Positions 18,601-26,795 are shown, counted from the first letter of the stretch. The stretch is 64,000 bases of DNA from Streptomyces spiralis (GCF_014654675.1 NZ_BNBC01000002.1:186001-250000); one strand, 5' to 3'. Numbers and translations are program-made. Notes: a model not told the origin generated them from the letters alone.

Positions 18601-19949
18601 GCAACTCCCCGGGCTCGGGTGCCCCGCGCCACATCTACGACGAGGCGCACATCCTCCTGGGCGACACCGTTCCGAAGGGCAGCAGGATCCGGCTGCAGAA
18701 GGACGCCGCCAACACCTCGACCTACGCGATCGACTTCATCAACCTGGAGCAGGCCGCACCGGTCGCCAACCCCGACCCCGCCGCGTACGCCGTGCCCGCC
18801 GGCTTCACGCAGCAGGCCGTGCAGGACGCCCTGGACAAGGTCCGCATGGACACCACGGGCAAGCTCACCGGCGTCTATCTGCCGCCCGGCGACTACGAGA
18901 CGTCGAGCAAGTTCCAGGTGTACGGCAGGGCCGTGAACGTGGTCGGCGCCGGCCCCTGGTACACCACGTTCCACGCGCCGTCGACGCAGGAGAACACCGA
19001 CATCGGCTTCCGCGCCGACGCCACCGCCAAGGGCTCGCTGTTCAAGGGCTTCGCCTACTTCGGCAACTACACCTCGCGCATCGACGGGCCGGGCAAGGTG
19101 TTCGACTTCTCCAACGTGTCGGACATCGTCATCGACGACATCTGGAACGAGCACATGGTGTGCCTCTACTGGGGCGCCAACACCGACCGGATCACCATCA
19201 GCAACTCGAGGATCCGGGACATGTTCGCCGACGGCATCAACATGACCAACGGCTCCACGGACAACCATGTGACCAACAACGACGCGCGCGCCACCGGCGA
19301 CGACAGCTTCGCGCTGTTCTCGGCGATCGACGCGGGCGGCGCGGACGAGAAGAACAACGTCTACGAGAACCTGACCACCACCCTGACCTGGCGGGCCGCG
19401 GGTGTGGCCGTCTACGGCGGCTACAGCAACACCTTCCGCAACATCCGCATCGCGGACACGCTGGTGTACGCCGGCATCACCATCTCCTCCCTGGACTTCG
19501 GCTCTCCGATGAACGGCTTCGGGACCGAGCCGACGACGTTCGAGAACGTGACGATCGAGCGGGCCGGCGGCCACTTCTGGGGCGCGCAGACCTTCCCGGG
19601 CATCTGGCTGTTCTCCGCGTCGAAGGTGTTCCAGGGCATCCGGGTCAACCATGTCGACATCGTCGATCCCACCTACAGCGGGGTGATGTTCCAGACGAAC
19701 TACTCGGGCGGCCAGCCGCAGTACCCCATCAAGGACACGGTCTTCACCGACGTCTCCGTCTCCGGTGCCCGCAAGAGCGGCGACGCCTACGACGCCAAGT
19801 CGGGCTTCGGCCTGTGGGCCAACGAGATGCCCGAGGCGGGCCAGGGCCCGGCCGTCGGTGAGGTGACGTTCAACGGGCTCAAGCTGAGCAACAACGCCGT
19901 CGACATCCGCAACACCACGTCGACCTTCAAGATCAACATCAATCCGTAG
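15663..19949 (+). CDS. Secreted multidomain alpha-1,3-glucanase (GH87, mycodextranase-like)
   Basis: A 1428-residue secreted enzyme predicted to cut alpha-1,3-glucan (mutan, fungal wall alpha-glucan) or nigeran. In order: signal peptide (1-31, cut near ARA-SGG), two F5/8 type C (discoidin) modules (about 35-170, 173-310), two fibronectin III repeats (about 315-400, 405-497), a third discoidin-like module (about 503-640), two CARDB-like beta-sandwiches (about 645-870), a CBM6/35-like module (about 878-1035, YEAEDGTL), and a right-handed beta-helix catalytic domain (about 1045-1428). Asp1190, Asp1213 and Asp1214 (FADGINM and TGDDSF) have exactly the 23-residue spacing of the catalytic aspartates described for GH87 enzymes such as Agl-KA. 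There is no sorting signal, so it is probably released. GAGGACTG precedes the ATG. Confidence 0.88.
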   Translation: MRFRRRGSRALSAVIVSSLLALAGPVVTARASGGPNIALGDRASASSALSDYSAANITDGDQGTYWEAAGPDFPQWVQADLGTTQNVDEVVLRLPASWESRAETLSVQGSADGTSFSTLKTSASYTFSPGSGNTVTVAFPAARTRFVRIAVTANTGWKSAQLSELEVHAADGSSANLAAGRTLTASSHTQVYAPANANDGNRATYWESDNNAFPQWLQADLSSSVRVNRVVLRLPAGWDRRSQTLKIQGSTNGTDFTDLTASQAYTFDPASGNSVSIAFDATTTRYVRVLVTANSAQPGAQVSELEVYGPDTGDTQAPSAPAGLAFTEPATGQIRLTWNAATDNVGVTGYDIYADGSLLSSVAGDVTTYTDTRPTSETVSYFVRARDAAGNQSADSNTVTRLGDKGDTQAPTAPSNLAYTETTDGRIKLTWTASSDDTKVTGYEIYANNALRDTVAGDMTTYTDTQPATSTVTYYVRAKDAAGNKSVASNSVTRNGSGGGGSNLAVGKPITASSVVDTFVAANANDNSVTTYWEGAAGSYPNTLTVKLGANADLDHLVLRLNPDPAWSKRTQTIEVLGREQSADGFKSLVGAKSYTFDPADGNSVSVPVSARVADVQLKFTANSGATAGQVAEFQVIGVPAPNPDLEVTGLTVSPTAPVESDPISVSATVRNSGPADAPASSLAVRLGGSKVATAQVDALAAGEKTTVTASIGRRDAGSYQLSAVADDGDAVIEQNESNNTYTSPDPLVVKPVDTSDLVVSSVTTSPSSPSAGQNVTFKVKLKNQGTQPSAGGDHGVTLTLADSQGDTVKTLTGTYTGVLAAGASADVDLGTWTAANGSYTVKTVVAADANEVPVKRENNTSTQPLFVGRGANMPYDMYEAEDGTLGGGATVVGPNRTVGDIAGEASGRRAVKLDQTGEYVEFTTRAATNTLVTRFSIPDAPGGGGIDSTIDVYVDGVFKKALPLTSKYAWLYGAESAPGNSPGSGAPRHIYDEAHILLGDTVPKGSRIRLQKDAANTSTYAIDFINLEQAAPVANPDPAAYAVPAGFTQQAVQDALDKVRMDTTGKLTGVYLPPGDYETSSKFQVYGRAVNVVGAGPWYTTFHAPSTQENTDIGFRADATAKGSLFKGFAYFGNYTSRIDGPGKVFDFSNVSDIVIDDIWNEHMVCLYWGANTDRITISNSRIRDMFADGINMTNGSTDNHVTNNDARATGDDSFALFSAIDAGGADEKNNVYENLTTTLTWRAAGVAVYGGYSNTFRNIRIADTLVYAGITISSLDFGSPMNGFGTEPTTFENVTIERAGGHFWGAQTFPGIWLFSASKVFQGIRVNHVDIVDPTYSGVMFQTNYSGGQPQYPIKDTVFTDVSVSGARKSGDAYDAKSGFGLWANEMPEAGQGPAVGEVTFNGLKLSNNAVDIRNTTSTFKININP

Positions 19950-19985
19950 CGGCACGTCGCGGCGGCCGGGCCGTCGGCGGCCCGT

Positions 19986-20037
19986 GAGGTCGGCCCATGA
20001 GACCGGCGTAAGAGGCCGGCATAAGAGGCCGGTGCAA
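19986..20037 (+). repeat. Tandem repeat, 4 x 13 bp
   Basis: Four contiguous 13-base units: GAGGTCGGCCCAT, GAGACCGGCGTAA, GAGGCCGGCATAA and GAGGCCGGTGCAA. The last unit forms the left foot of the terminator hairpin that follows, so repeat expansion may have grown from the terminator stem. Confidence 0.8.
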
Positions 20038-20063
20038 GCTCCTTGCGGAGCCTTGCACCGGCC
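20027..20063 (+). terminator. Intrinsic terminator after the glucanase gene
   Basis: The arms GGCCGGTGCAAG and CTTGCACCGGCC are perfectly complementary. The inner stem continues with CTC/GAG around a small loop. It is positioned about 80 bases after the glucanase stop. No long T-tract follows, as is usual in Streptomyces. Confidence 0.8.
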
Positions 20064-20232
20064 TTGCGCGCGTTTGGCGTCCAGGCCGACGTGGGGCCCC
20101 TGGGCGGCCCTGTGTGACCCCGTCCTGCCGGCCCAGGGCTCTGCGGTCCCGCGGGCTTCCTCGCCCCGCCGCAGCTTTGGCGCTCACGCAATCGACAGGG
20201 CTTGTCAAACAATTACGAAATTGACGCGACAT

Positions 20233-20239
20233 CTTGCGT
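20233..20239 (+). promoter_or_regulatory. CTTGCGT motif upstream of the sugar importer operon
   Basis: This is the third occurrence of CTTGCGT in a promoter region of this locus, about 100 bases before the binding-protein start, beside AT-rich promoter-like DNA (CAATTACGAAATTGACGCG). It is a candidate operator half-site for the LacI protein at 14386-15396. Confidence 0.45.
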
Positions 20240-20338
20240 TCATCTGTGGGCGGTGGTTGAGTGTGTCGCGCCCCACAACGCACCGAGTCGCACCGACGGT
20301 GGGGCGACCTCGCCGTTCATGCCCGAAGGGGACCACCC

Positions 20339-21754
20339 ATGAGAAGTGCCCGGTTCCGCCGTACCCGCCGCGCCAGCGCGGTCGCCCTCGTCTCCGCGCT
20401 CACGTTGACCGCGCTCGCCGCCTGCGGCACCAGCGCGAGCAACAACGGCTCCGGTGGTTCCGAAGGAGGTGGCTCCTCGGACCCGGCCGCCCCGCTGGAC
20501 CCGAAGACCAAGGTGACCCTGACGATCGACTGCATGCCTCCCGCGGCGAAGGCGGCCGAGCTCAAGGAGTGGAAGGAGGACGTCGCCGAGTTCAACAAGA
20601 AGTACCCGAACGTCAGGATCGAGGGCCGGTCCACGCCGGGCCAGTGCCTGGAGCCCCCGCGCTTCACCGCGATGCTGAAGGCCCACTCCCAGCCCGACGT
20701 CTTCTACACGTACTTCACCGACCTGCCGCAGGTGCTCGACAACAGCGGCGCCGCGGACATCACCGCCTACGTCAACGACAAGACGGTCCCGCTGCTGAAG
20801 GACATCGACCCGAACGTCCTGGCCTCGCTGAAGCACGACGGCAAGCTCTACGGCCTGCCGACCAGCAACTACACCATGGGCCTGCTCATCAACCGCAAGC
20901 TGTTCCAGCAGGCCGGCCTCGACCCCGACAACCCGCCGCGCACCTGGGACGAGGTCCGCGCCGCCGCCAAGAAGATAGCCGGGCTCGGCCACGGCATCGC
21001 CGGCTACGGCGAGTACAGCGCGGCCAACACCGGCGGCTGGCACTTCACCGCGCAGATGTACAGCCGCGGCGGCGACATCGTGGACCCGACCGGCAAGAAG
21101 GCCGCGTTCAACAACGACATCGGCCGCCAGGTGCTGCAGAGCCTCCACGCCATGCGCTGGGAGGACGACAGCATGGGCAAGACCCAGCTGCTGAAGTGGG
21201 GCGACCTGCAGAAGCAGATCGCCACCGACAAGCTCGGCATGTTCCTCGCCGCCCCCGACGACATCGCGTACATGGTCCAGCAACTCGGCGCGAAGTATGA
21301 GAACTTCGGCATGGGCCCGATCCCGGGCGAGAAGAACACCCTGGCCGGCGGCAACAACTACATGATCAAGAACGGAATCTCCTCCGACAAGATCAAGGCC
21401 GCGATCGCCTGGCTGAACTTCAAGAACCTCACCGTCGGCAAGGGCCAGTTCGACTGGGCCCGTACCAAGGCCGACAAGCTCCCCGTGGGCGTCCCGCAGC
21501 CCAACTTCTGGCTCGGCGAGTCCAAGAAGACGGACGACGCCTCACGCAGGACCAACGCCACCATGCCGGTCGAGAACTTCAAGACGTTCATGGACAACCC
21601 GGTGCCCGGCAAGGCCGAACCGCCGAAGGCCCAGGAGATCTACAAGGTCCTCGACAACGTGATGTCCGGCGTCCTGACCAACAAGGACGCCGACATCGAC
21701 AAGCTGCTCTCCACGGCCGAGGCACAGGTCGACCAGGTCCTGGCCAACCAGTGA
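20339..21754 (+). CDS. Sugar ABC transporter substrate-binding lipoprotein
   Basis: A 471-residue extracellular solute-binding protein of family 1. The signal peptide ends in the lipobox LAAC with the lipidated Cys at residue 29, followed by a Gly/Ser-rich tether. The body shows the family pattern (FNKKYPNVRIEG, SQPDVFYTYFTDLPQVLD, GKLYGLPTSNYTMGLLINRKLFQQAGLDP and PRTWDEVRAAAKKIAG). It should capture the oligosaccharides released by the upstream glucanase, inferred to be nigero-oligosaccharides, and deliver them to the two permeases that follow. ATG 20339 has GAAGGGG upstream. No ATPase gene is present in the locus. Confidence 0.93.
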   Translation: MRSARFRRTRRASAVALVSALTLTALAACGTSASNNGSGGSEGGGSSDPAAPLDPKTKVTLTIDCMPPAAKAAELKEWKEDVAEFNKKYPNVRIEGRSTPGQCLEPPRFTAMLKAHSQPDVFYTYFTDLPQVLDNSGAADITAYVNDKTVPLLKDIDPNVLASLKHDGKLYGLPTSNYTMGLLINRKLFQQAGLDPDNPPRTWDEVRAAAKKIAGLGHGIAGYGEYSAANTGGWHFTAQMYSRGGDIVDPTGKKAAFNNDIGRQVLQSLHAMRWEDDSMGKTQLLKWGDLQKQIATDKLGMFLAAPDDIAYMVQQLGAKYENFGMGPIPGEKNTLAGGNNYMIKNGISSDKIKAAIAWLNFKNLTVGKGQFDWARTKADKLPVGVPQPNFWLGESKKTDDASRRTNATMPVENFKTFMDNPVPGKAEPPKAQEIYKVLDNVMSGVLTNKDADIDKLLSTAEAQVDQVLANQ

Positions 21755-21901
21755 CCGGACCCCGGTCGGGGCGGGCCGAAGGCCCCGCCCCCACCGGGCA
21801 CACCGCGTCCCGGTCCCGGCCGCACGGGACCCGACCACCCGCGACCCCGGCGCGCCGGCGACCGGCAGCCCGGTACCGAGGCCCAGCACCAAGGAGAGAC
21901 G

Positions 21902-22861
21902 ATGGCGGCCCCCAGTCTGACCCCGAGCACGGCGGCCCACGCCCGCCCCTCACCCCCGCGCGGAACGGCTCCCGCACCACCAGGCGGACGCCTCGCCAAG
22001 AGCCTGAGACGCAACCTCACCGCCCACGGCTTCCTCATCGGAGCGGTCGTCTGCTTCGCGGTGTTCTCCTGGTACCCGATGATCAGGGAGTTCCTCCTCG
22101 CCTTCCAGAAGACCGAGGACGGCCGTGTCACCTGGGTCGGCCTGCACAACCTCACCACCGTGTACCACGACCCGGCCTTCTGGCAGGCCTGGCGCAACAC
22201 GCTGCTGTTCACCGTGCTCGCGCTGCTCCTCGGGTTCGCGGTGCCCTTCGTCACCGCGATCGTCATCAACGAGTTCCGCCACGGCCAGGGTTACCTCCGG
22301 CTGCTCGTCTACCTGCCGGTGATGCTCCCGCCGGTCGCCTCGGTACTGCTCTTCAAGTACCTCTACGACCCCGGATACGGCCTGCTGAACGAGGTGTTCC
22401 GGGTCCTGCACCTGCCCGAGCAGCAGTGGCTGCAGGACCCGGACCTGTCGATGCTGTCCGTGGTCATCGCCTCGACCTGGATGAACATGGGCGGCGCCGC
22501 CCTCATCTACCTCGCCGCGCTCCAGGGCATCCCCGGTGAGCTGTACGAGGCGGCCGAGCTGGACGGCGCCGGCCTGTTCCGCAAGATCTGGCACGTCACC
22601 ATCCCGCAGACCCGGCTGATCCTGTCGCTGATGATGCTGATGCAGATCATCGCGACCATGCAGGTCTTCGTCGAGCCGTTCCTGCTCACCGGCGGCGCCG
22701 GACCCGAGGGCTCGACCACCACGGTCGTCTACCTCATCTACCAGTACGCCTTCAACTTCAACAACTACGGTGCCGCGGCGGCGCTCGGCCTGCTGCTGCT
22801 CGTCGTCCTCGCCGGGTTCTCGGCGGTGTACGTGAAGCTCAGCCGCAACGACAACGAGTAG
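21902..22861 (+). CDS. Sugar ABC transporter permease 1 (MalF-type)
   Basis: A 319-residue inner-membrane permease with six predicted helices after a Pro/Ala-rich cytoplasmic leader (first helix near GFLIGAVVCFAVFSWYPMI). The EAA loop that docks the ATPase reads EAAELDGAGLFRKIWHVTIPQ. It follows the binding-protein gene by 147 bases and has AAGGAGAG before its ATG. It pairs with the permease encoded 16 bases downstream. In Streptomyces, carbohydrate importers of this class usually share the ATPase MsiK, which fits the absence of an ATPase gene here. Confidence 0.94.
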   Translation: MAAPSLTPSTAAHARPSPPRGTAPAPPGGRLAKSLRRNLTAHGFLIGAVVCFAVFSWYPMIREFLLAFQKTEDGRVTWVGLHNLTTVYHDPAFWQAWRNTLLFTVLALLLGFAVPFVTAIVINEFRHGQGYLRLLVYLPVMLPPVASVLLFKYLYDPGYGLLNEVFRVLHLPEQQWLQDPDLSMLSVVIASTWMNMGGAALIYLAALQGIPGELYEAAELDGAGLFRKIWHVTIPQTRLILSLMMLMQIIATMQVFVEPFLLTGGAGPEGSTTTVVYLIYQYAFNFNNYGAAAALGLLLLVVLAGFSAVYVKLSRNDNE

Positions 22862-22877
22862 CCGGGGGGAGACCCGC

Positions 22878-23753
22878 ATGTCCACACGCACACTCATCTC
22901 ACCGGCCCAACTCGCCCGCCCCCGGGGCAAGGCCCTGTACTGGACCGTCTTCGCGGTGGTCGTCGTCGCCTTCACCCTGGTGTTCCTCGGACCGCTGTAC
23001 TGGATGGCCTCCAGCGGTGTGAAGGACGCACAGGAAGTGGTCCAGACGCCGCCCACCCTGGTGCCGAAGTCCTTCACCCCGGGCAACTACAGCCGCGCCT
23101 GGGACGTCATGGGCCTGTCCACCCTGCTGTTCAACACGCTCTTCTACGCGTTCGGCGCGCTGGCCTTCCAGCTCGTCCTGGACGTCGCCGCCGCGTACTC
23201 GCTGTCCAAGCTGCGTCCGGTGCTCGGCAAGGCGATCCTCGGCATGATGCTGGCCACGCTGATGATCCCGGCCACCGTCCTGGTCGTCCCCCAGTACCTG
23301 ACCGTCCTGGACGTGCCGATCGTGCACCGCAACCTGCTGAACACGCCCTGGGCGATCTGGCTGCCGTCCGTCACCAACGCCTTCAACATCTTCCTGCTGA
23401 AGCGGTTCTTCGACTCCGTCCCGAAGGAGCTCCTGGACGCCGCGTCGATGGACGGCGCCTCCCCGATGCGCATCCTGTGGTCGATCGTGCTGCCCATCTC
23501 CCGGCCGATCATCGGCGTGGTGTCGATCTTCGCGGTCGTCGGCGTCTGGAAGGACTTCCTCTGGCCGATGCTCACCCTGCCCGATCCGTCGAAGCAGACC
23601 CTCAACGTGGGCATCTACTCGCTCTCCAACGGCGTCCCCGTCAACGTCCTCATCGCCGCACTGACGATCGCCTCGCTGCCGACGCTGATCGTGTTCCTGG
23701 TGTTCCAGCGGAACATCATGAGCGGCCTCACCGCCGGCGGCCTCAAGGGCTGA
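22878..23753 (+). CDS. Sugar ABC transporter permease 2 (MalG-type)
   Basis: A 291-residue permease with six helices. The EAA-type coupling loop is DAASMDGASPMRILWSIVLPI. The start ATG at 22878 is preceded by GGGGGAGA and lies 16 bases after the stop of permease 1, so the pair is translationally close and surely co-transcribed. Together they form the channel for the sugar captured by the lipoprotein encoded at 20339-21754. Confidence 0.94.
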   Translation: MSTRTLISPAQLARPRGKALYWTVFAVVVVAFTLVFLGPLYWMASSGVKDAQEVVQTPPTLVPKSFTPGNYSRAWDVMGLSTLLFNTLFYAFGALAFQLVLDVAAAYSLSKLRPVLGKAILGMMLATLMIPATVLVVPQYLTVLDVPIVHRNLLNTPWAIWLPSVTNAFNIFLLKRFFDSVPKELLDAASMDGASPMRILWSIVLPISRPIIGVVSIFAVVGVWKDFLWPMLTLPDPSKQTLNVGIYSLSNGVPVNVLIAALTIASLPTLIVFLVFQRNIMSGLTAGGLKG

Positions 23754-23870
23754 GCGGGCAACCGCCCGCTGCCCCCGCCTTCCCCCTCACAAGCCTTCGC
23801 CGCCGGCCCGTCCGACGCCCCGCAGCTCCGGACCGGCGGCGAAGATCCGCCCTGCCCGAAAGGACCTCAC

Positions 23871-25475
23871 GTGGCAGTCCCTCACTCGCCCCGCACCGAC
23901 GACTGGTGGCGCGACGCCGTCATCTACCAGGTGTATCCGCGCAGCTTCGCCGACGGCGACGGCGACGGCACCGGGGACCTCGCGGGAGTCCGGGCGAGAC
24001 TGCCCTACCTCGCGGAACTCGGCGTCGACGCCGTCTGGTTCACCCCCTGGTACGCCTCCCCGATGGTGGACGGCGGCTACGACGTCTCCGACTACCGCAC
24101 CATCGACCCCGCCTTCGGCACCCTCGCCGAGGCCGAGAAGCTCATCGAGGAGGCCGCGGAACTCGGCATCCGGATCATCGTCGACATCGTCCCCAACCAC
24201 GTCTCCGACCGGCACCCGTGGTTCCGCGCCGCGCTGGAGGCCGGACCCGGCAGCCCGGAGCGGGAGCTGTTCCACTTCCGTCCCGGCCGCGGCGAGAACG
24301 GGGAGCTGCCGCCCAACGACTGGCCGTCGCAGTTCTCCGGCCCGACCTGGACCCGGGTGCCCGACGGCGAGTGGTACCTGCACCTGTTCACCCCCGAGCA
24401 GCCCGACCTCAACTGGGCCCACCCGGCCGTCCGCCAGGAGCACGAGGAGATCCTGCGCTTCTGGTTCCAGCGCGGAGTGGCGGGCGTACGCATCGACTCC
24501 GCCGCGCTGCTCGTCAAGGACCCCGCTCTCGCCGACTTCGAGGAGGGGGTGGACCCGCACCCGTACATCGACCAGGACGAACTGCACGACATCTACCGCT
24601 CCTGGCGGGCCATCGCCGACGAGTACGGCGCCGTGTTCGTCGGCGAGGTCTGGCTCCCGGACGCCGAGCGCTTCGCACGGTACCTCCGCCCCGACGAACT
24701 CCACACCGCCTTCAACTTCAACTTCCTCACCTGCCCCTGGGAGCCGGACCGGCTGCGCCGGGCCATCGACGACACCCTCGCCGAGCACGCACCCGTGGGG
24801 GCCCCGGCAACCTGGGTGCTGTGCAACCACGACGTCACCCGGACCGTGACCCGCTACGGCCGCGCCGACACCTCCTTCGACTTCGCCACGAAGGCCTTCG
24901 GCACCCCCACCGACCTGCGGCTGGGCACCCGGCGTGCGCGCGCCGCCGCCCTGCTCACCCTCGCCCTGCCGGGCTCGGTCTACCTGTACCAGGGCGAGGA
25001 GCTCGGGCTGCCCGAGGCCGAGGTGCCGCTGGACCGCATCCAGGACCCCATGCACTTCCGCTCCGGGGGCGTCGATCCCGGACGCGACGGCTGCCGCATC
25101 CCGTTGCCCTGGAACCAGGACGCGCCCTGGTGCGGCTTCGGGGCGGGGGCCGAGCCCTGGCTGCCCCAGCCCGCGGACTGGGCCGGGTACGCCGTGGACA
25201 GGCAGAGCGCCGAGCCGGAGTCGATGCTCAGGCTGTACCAGGAGGCCCTGCGGATGCGCCGGGCCGTCGCCGGCTTCGGCGACGGCCCCATGACCTGGCT
25301 GCCGGCCGACAACGGTGTCCTTGCCTTCGCCCGGACCCACGGCCTGGTCTGCGTGGTCAACCTCTCCGGCCGCCCCGCCGGACTCCCACCGCACCGCACG
25401 CTGCTGCTGGCCAGCGGACCGCTCGGTGCCGACGGCCTGCTGCCGCCGGACACGGCGGTGTGGCTGCGCACCTGA
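23871..25475 (+). CDS. GH13 alpha-glucosidase
   Basis: A 534-residue cytoplasmic (no signal peptide) glycoside hydrolase of the oligo-1,6-glucosidase/alpha-glucosidase branch of GH13. The conserved regions are present: DIVPNHVSDRHPWF (region I), GVRIDSAALL with nucleophile Asp209, GEVWLPD with acid/base Glu259, and CNHDVTRT with Asp321 as transition-state stabiliser. The GTG start at 23871 has AAAGGA seven bases upstream. As the last gene of the importer set it would split imported oligosaccharides to glucose. Given the GH87 enzyme, alpha-1,3-linked (nigero-)oligosaccharides are the expected substrate, but GH13 linkage preference cannot be read with certainty. Confidence 0.93.
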   Translation: MAVPHSPRTDDWWRDAVIYQVYPRSFADGDGDGTGDLAGVRARLPYLAELGVDAVWFTPWYASPMVDGGYDVSDYRTIDPAFGTLAEAEKLIEEAAELGIRIIVDIVPNHVSDRHPWFRAALEAGPGSPERELFHFRPGRGENGELPPNDWPSQFSGPTWTRVPDGEWYLHLFTPEQPDLNWAHPAVRQEHEEILRFWFQRGVAGVRIDSAALLVKDPALADFEEGVDPHPYIDQDELHDIYRSWRAIADEYGAVFVGEVWLPDAERFARYLRPDELHTAFNFNFLTCPWEPDRLRRAIDDTLAEHAPVGAPATWVLCNHDVTRTVTRYGRADTSFDFATKAFGTPTDLRLGTRRARAAALLTLALPGSVYLYQGEELGLPEAEVPLDRIQDPMHFRSGGVDPGRDGCRIPLPWNQDAPWCGFGAGAEPWLPQPADWAGYAVDRQSAEPESMLRLYQEALRMRRAVAGFGDGPMTWLPADNGVLAFARTHGLVCVVNLSGRPAGLPPHRTLLLASGPLGADGLLPPDTAVWLRT

Positions 25476-25499
25476 CCGCCGAGCCGGTACGGCGGGGTC

Positions 25500-26154
25500 T
25501 CAGGCCGTGGCATGGAAGGTGCGGAGGGTGTCGACCACCTCGGTGTCCGTGAGCCGGCCGAAGTCCTCGTACCACTCGCCGACCGCGCGGAAGGACCCCG
25601 GCTGCTCCAGACAGACCAGGTCGTCGGCCTCGGCGCGCAGCTCGCCTGCCGCGTGAGGGCTGCACACGGGCACGGCCAGGACGAGCCGTCCGGGGTCCTG
25701 ACGGCGCAGATGGCGCAGGGCGGCGGTGGCGGTCAGGCCGGTGGCGAGACCGTCGTCGACCAGGACCACGGCCCGGCCGCGGGCGTCCGGCACGGGGCGG
25801 TCGCCGCGGTACACGTGCTCCCTGCGGTGCAGTTCGTCGCGCTCCCGGGCCACCTCTGAGTCGAACGCGTCCGCGGTCAGCTCCAGGGCGTCCAGGCTGC
25901 GGCGGTCGAACACCGCGGGCTCGTCGTCGACGAGGGCGCCGACGGCCGTCTCCGGACGGCCGGGAGCGCCGATCTTCCGGGCCACGAGGACGTCCAGCGG
26001 CGCGTGCAGCGCGCGCGAGATCTCGGCCGCGACGGGCACCCCGCCCGCGGGGCAGGTCGAGGACCAGCCGGTTGACGAGATCGCCGGAGTCCGCCCATTC
26101 CACGAGTCGGAGGGCCAGTTGCCGGCCGGCGTCGGTGCGGTCACGGAAAGGCAC
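25500..26154 (-). pseudogene. Phosphoribosyltransferase-like gene with a one-base frameshift
   Basis: Translation from the ATG at 26154 gives the expected N-terminus (FRDRTDAGRQLALRLVEWAD, then LVLDLPRG) but then goes out of frame. The continuation, GVPVAAEISRALHAPLDVLVARKIG through the PRPP-binding loop VVLVDDGLATGLT to the stop at 25500, is in another frame. One surplus G in the run CGCGGGCGGGGTG near 26040-26052 explains it: the family sequence is LPRGGVPVAAE. Either the gene is inactivated or the homopolymer contains a sequencing error. The protein would be a type I phosphoribosyltransferase-like enzyme of about 217 residues, commonly found in stress clusters beside Usp and DUF2267 genes. 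Confidence 0.82.
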
Positions 26155-26198
26155 GGTCGTCCTTCTGGCACGCGCGCGCGGGCCGGGGCGCCCGCGGG

Positions 26199-26636
26199 TC
26201 AGGTCTGCTCACTTCTCGCCGCCTGCGGGGTCCCTGCCTGCGGGCTCCCTGCCGGCGGGCCGGTCCTGCCGAACAGCTCCGCGTACCGCGTCGGCAGCCG
26301 GGACAGCAGATCGTCGACCCGCCCGCCGGGGACGGCGTCGGCGACGGTGGACAGGACGGCGCACGCGTCCCACTGCGCGGTCCGCGGCCGGGCGCCGGTC
26401 TGCTCGGCCACGCGCCAGAGGAACTCCTCGAGGTCGAAGGACTCCGGGCGGCCCCGCTCCAGGTGCAGTGCCTCGTCCAGGGGCGCGGGCAGCCGACCCG
26501 CCAGGTCGTCGGCCTCTTCGGGGGTGATCCGGGTGGCGAGCACCCACAGGACGGCCGTGCTGACGTGTTCGGCCTCGTCCCGGCTGCTGTACTCTCCGCG
26601 GTCGCGGACCTCGTCCAGGAACTCCTCCAGTTGCAC
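26199..26636 (-). CDS. DUF2267 family protein
   Basis: A 145-residue acidic helical protein. The DUF2267 pattern is clear in both halves (FLDEVRDRGEYSSRDEAEHV, STAVLWVLATRITPEEADDLAGRLPAPL). The function of the family is unknown, though it repeatedly occurs with CBS, Usp and phosphoribosyltransferase genes. The GTG start at 26636 (VQLEEFLDEV) is chosen because GGCAGGAGGG lies just upstream. The tail is low-complexity (PAGSPQAGTPQAA). It is 44 bases upstream of the phosphoribosyltransferase gene in the same direction and likely co-transcribed with it. Confidence 0.82.
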   Translation of the reverse strand: MQLEEFLDEVRDRGEYSSRDEAEHVSTAVLWVLATRITPEEADDLAGRLPAPLDEALHLERGRPESFDLEEFLWRVAEQTGARPRTAQWDACAVLSTVADAVPGGRVDDLLSRLPTRYAELFGRTGPPAGSPQAGTPQAARSEQT

Positions 26637-26717
26637 GGCGCCCTCCTGCCGTCCGCCGTCGATCCGCACGCCCGGGCTCCGGGTGCCCGCCGGCCGGCCC
26701 GGGAAACGGCTCCCGCC

Positions 26718-26746
26718 GTGTGGGCCGTACGGGCTCGGGTACCCGG
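26718..26746 (+). promoter_or_regulatory. SigB-like promoter upstream of the rhodanese-CBS gene
   Basis: GTGT (26718-26721), 15 bases, then GGGTAC (26737-26742) fits the SigB-type consensus GNNT-N14-16-GGGTAY known from Streptomyces coelicolor. The -10 is embedded in the palindrome CGGGTACCCGG. The start codon is about 50 bases downstream. Confidence 0.55.
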
Positions 26747-26795
26747 CCGGCACCGGCCCCGGAGGAGTACGAGGACGTCCGGAGGGAGCGGAACG

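Larger units (their letters stand above)
19950..20338. other. Intergenic region between glucanase and importer genes
   Basis: This 389-base gap holds a 4 x 13-base tandem repeat running into a strong terminator (19986-20063). A TA-rich promoter stretch around 20195-20260 contains CTTGCGT at 20233-20239. GAAGGGG at 20325-20331 is the ribosome site of the binding-protein gene. No gene was seen. Confidence 0.55.

Noticed and set aside
16326..19955. Minus-strand open frame of 1209 codons opposite the glucanase
   Set aside because: It is the complement of a protein with signal peptide, repeats and catalytic residues in the other strand; its sequence is a GV/RG-rich shadow.
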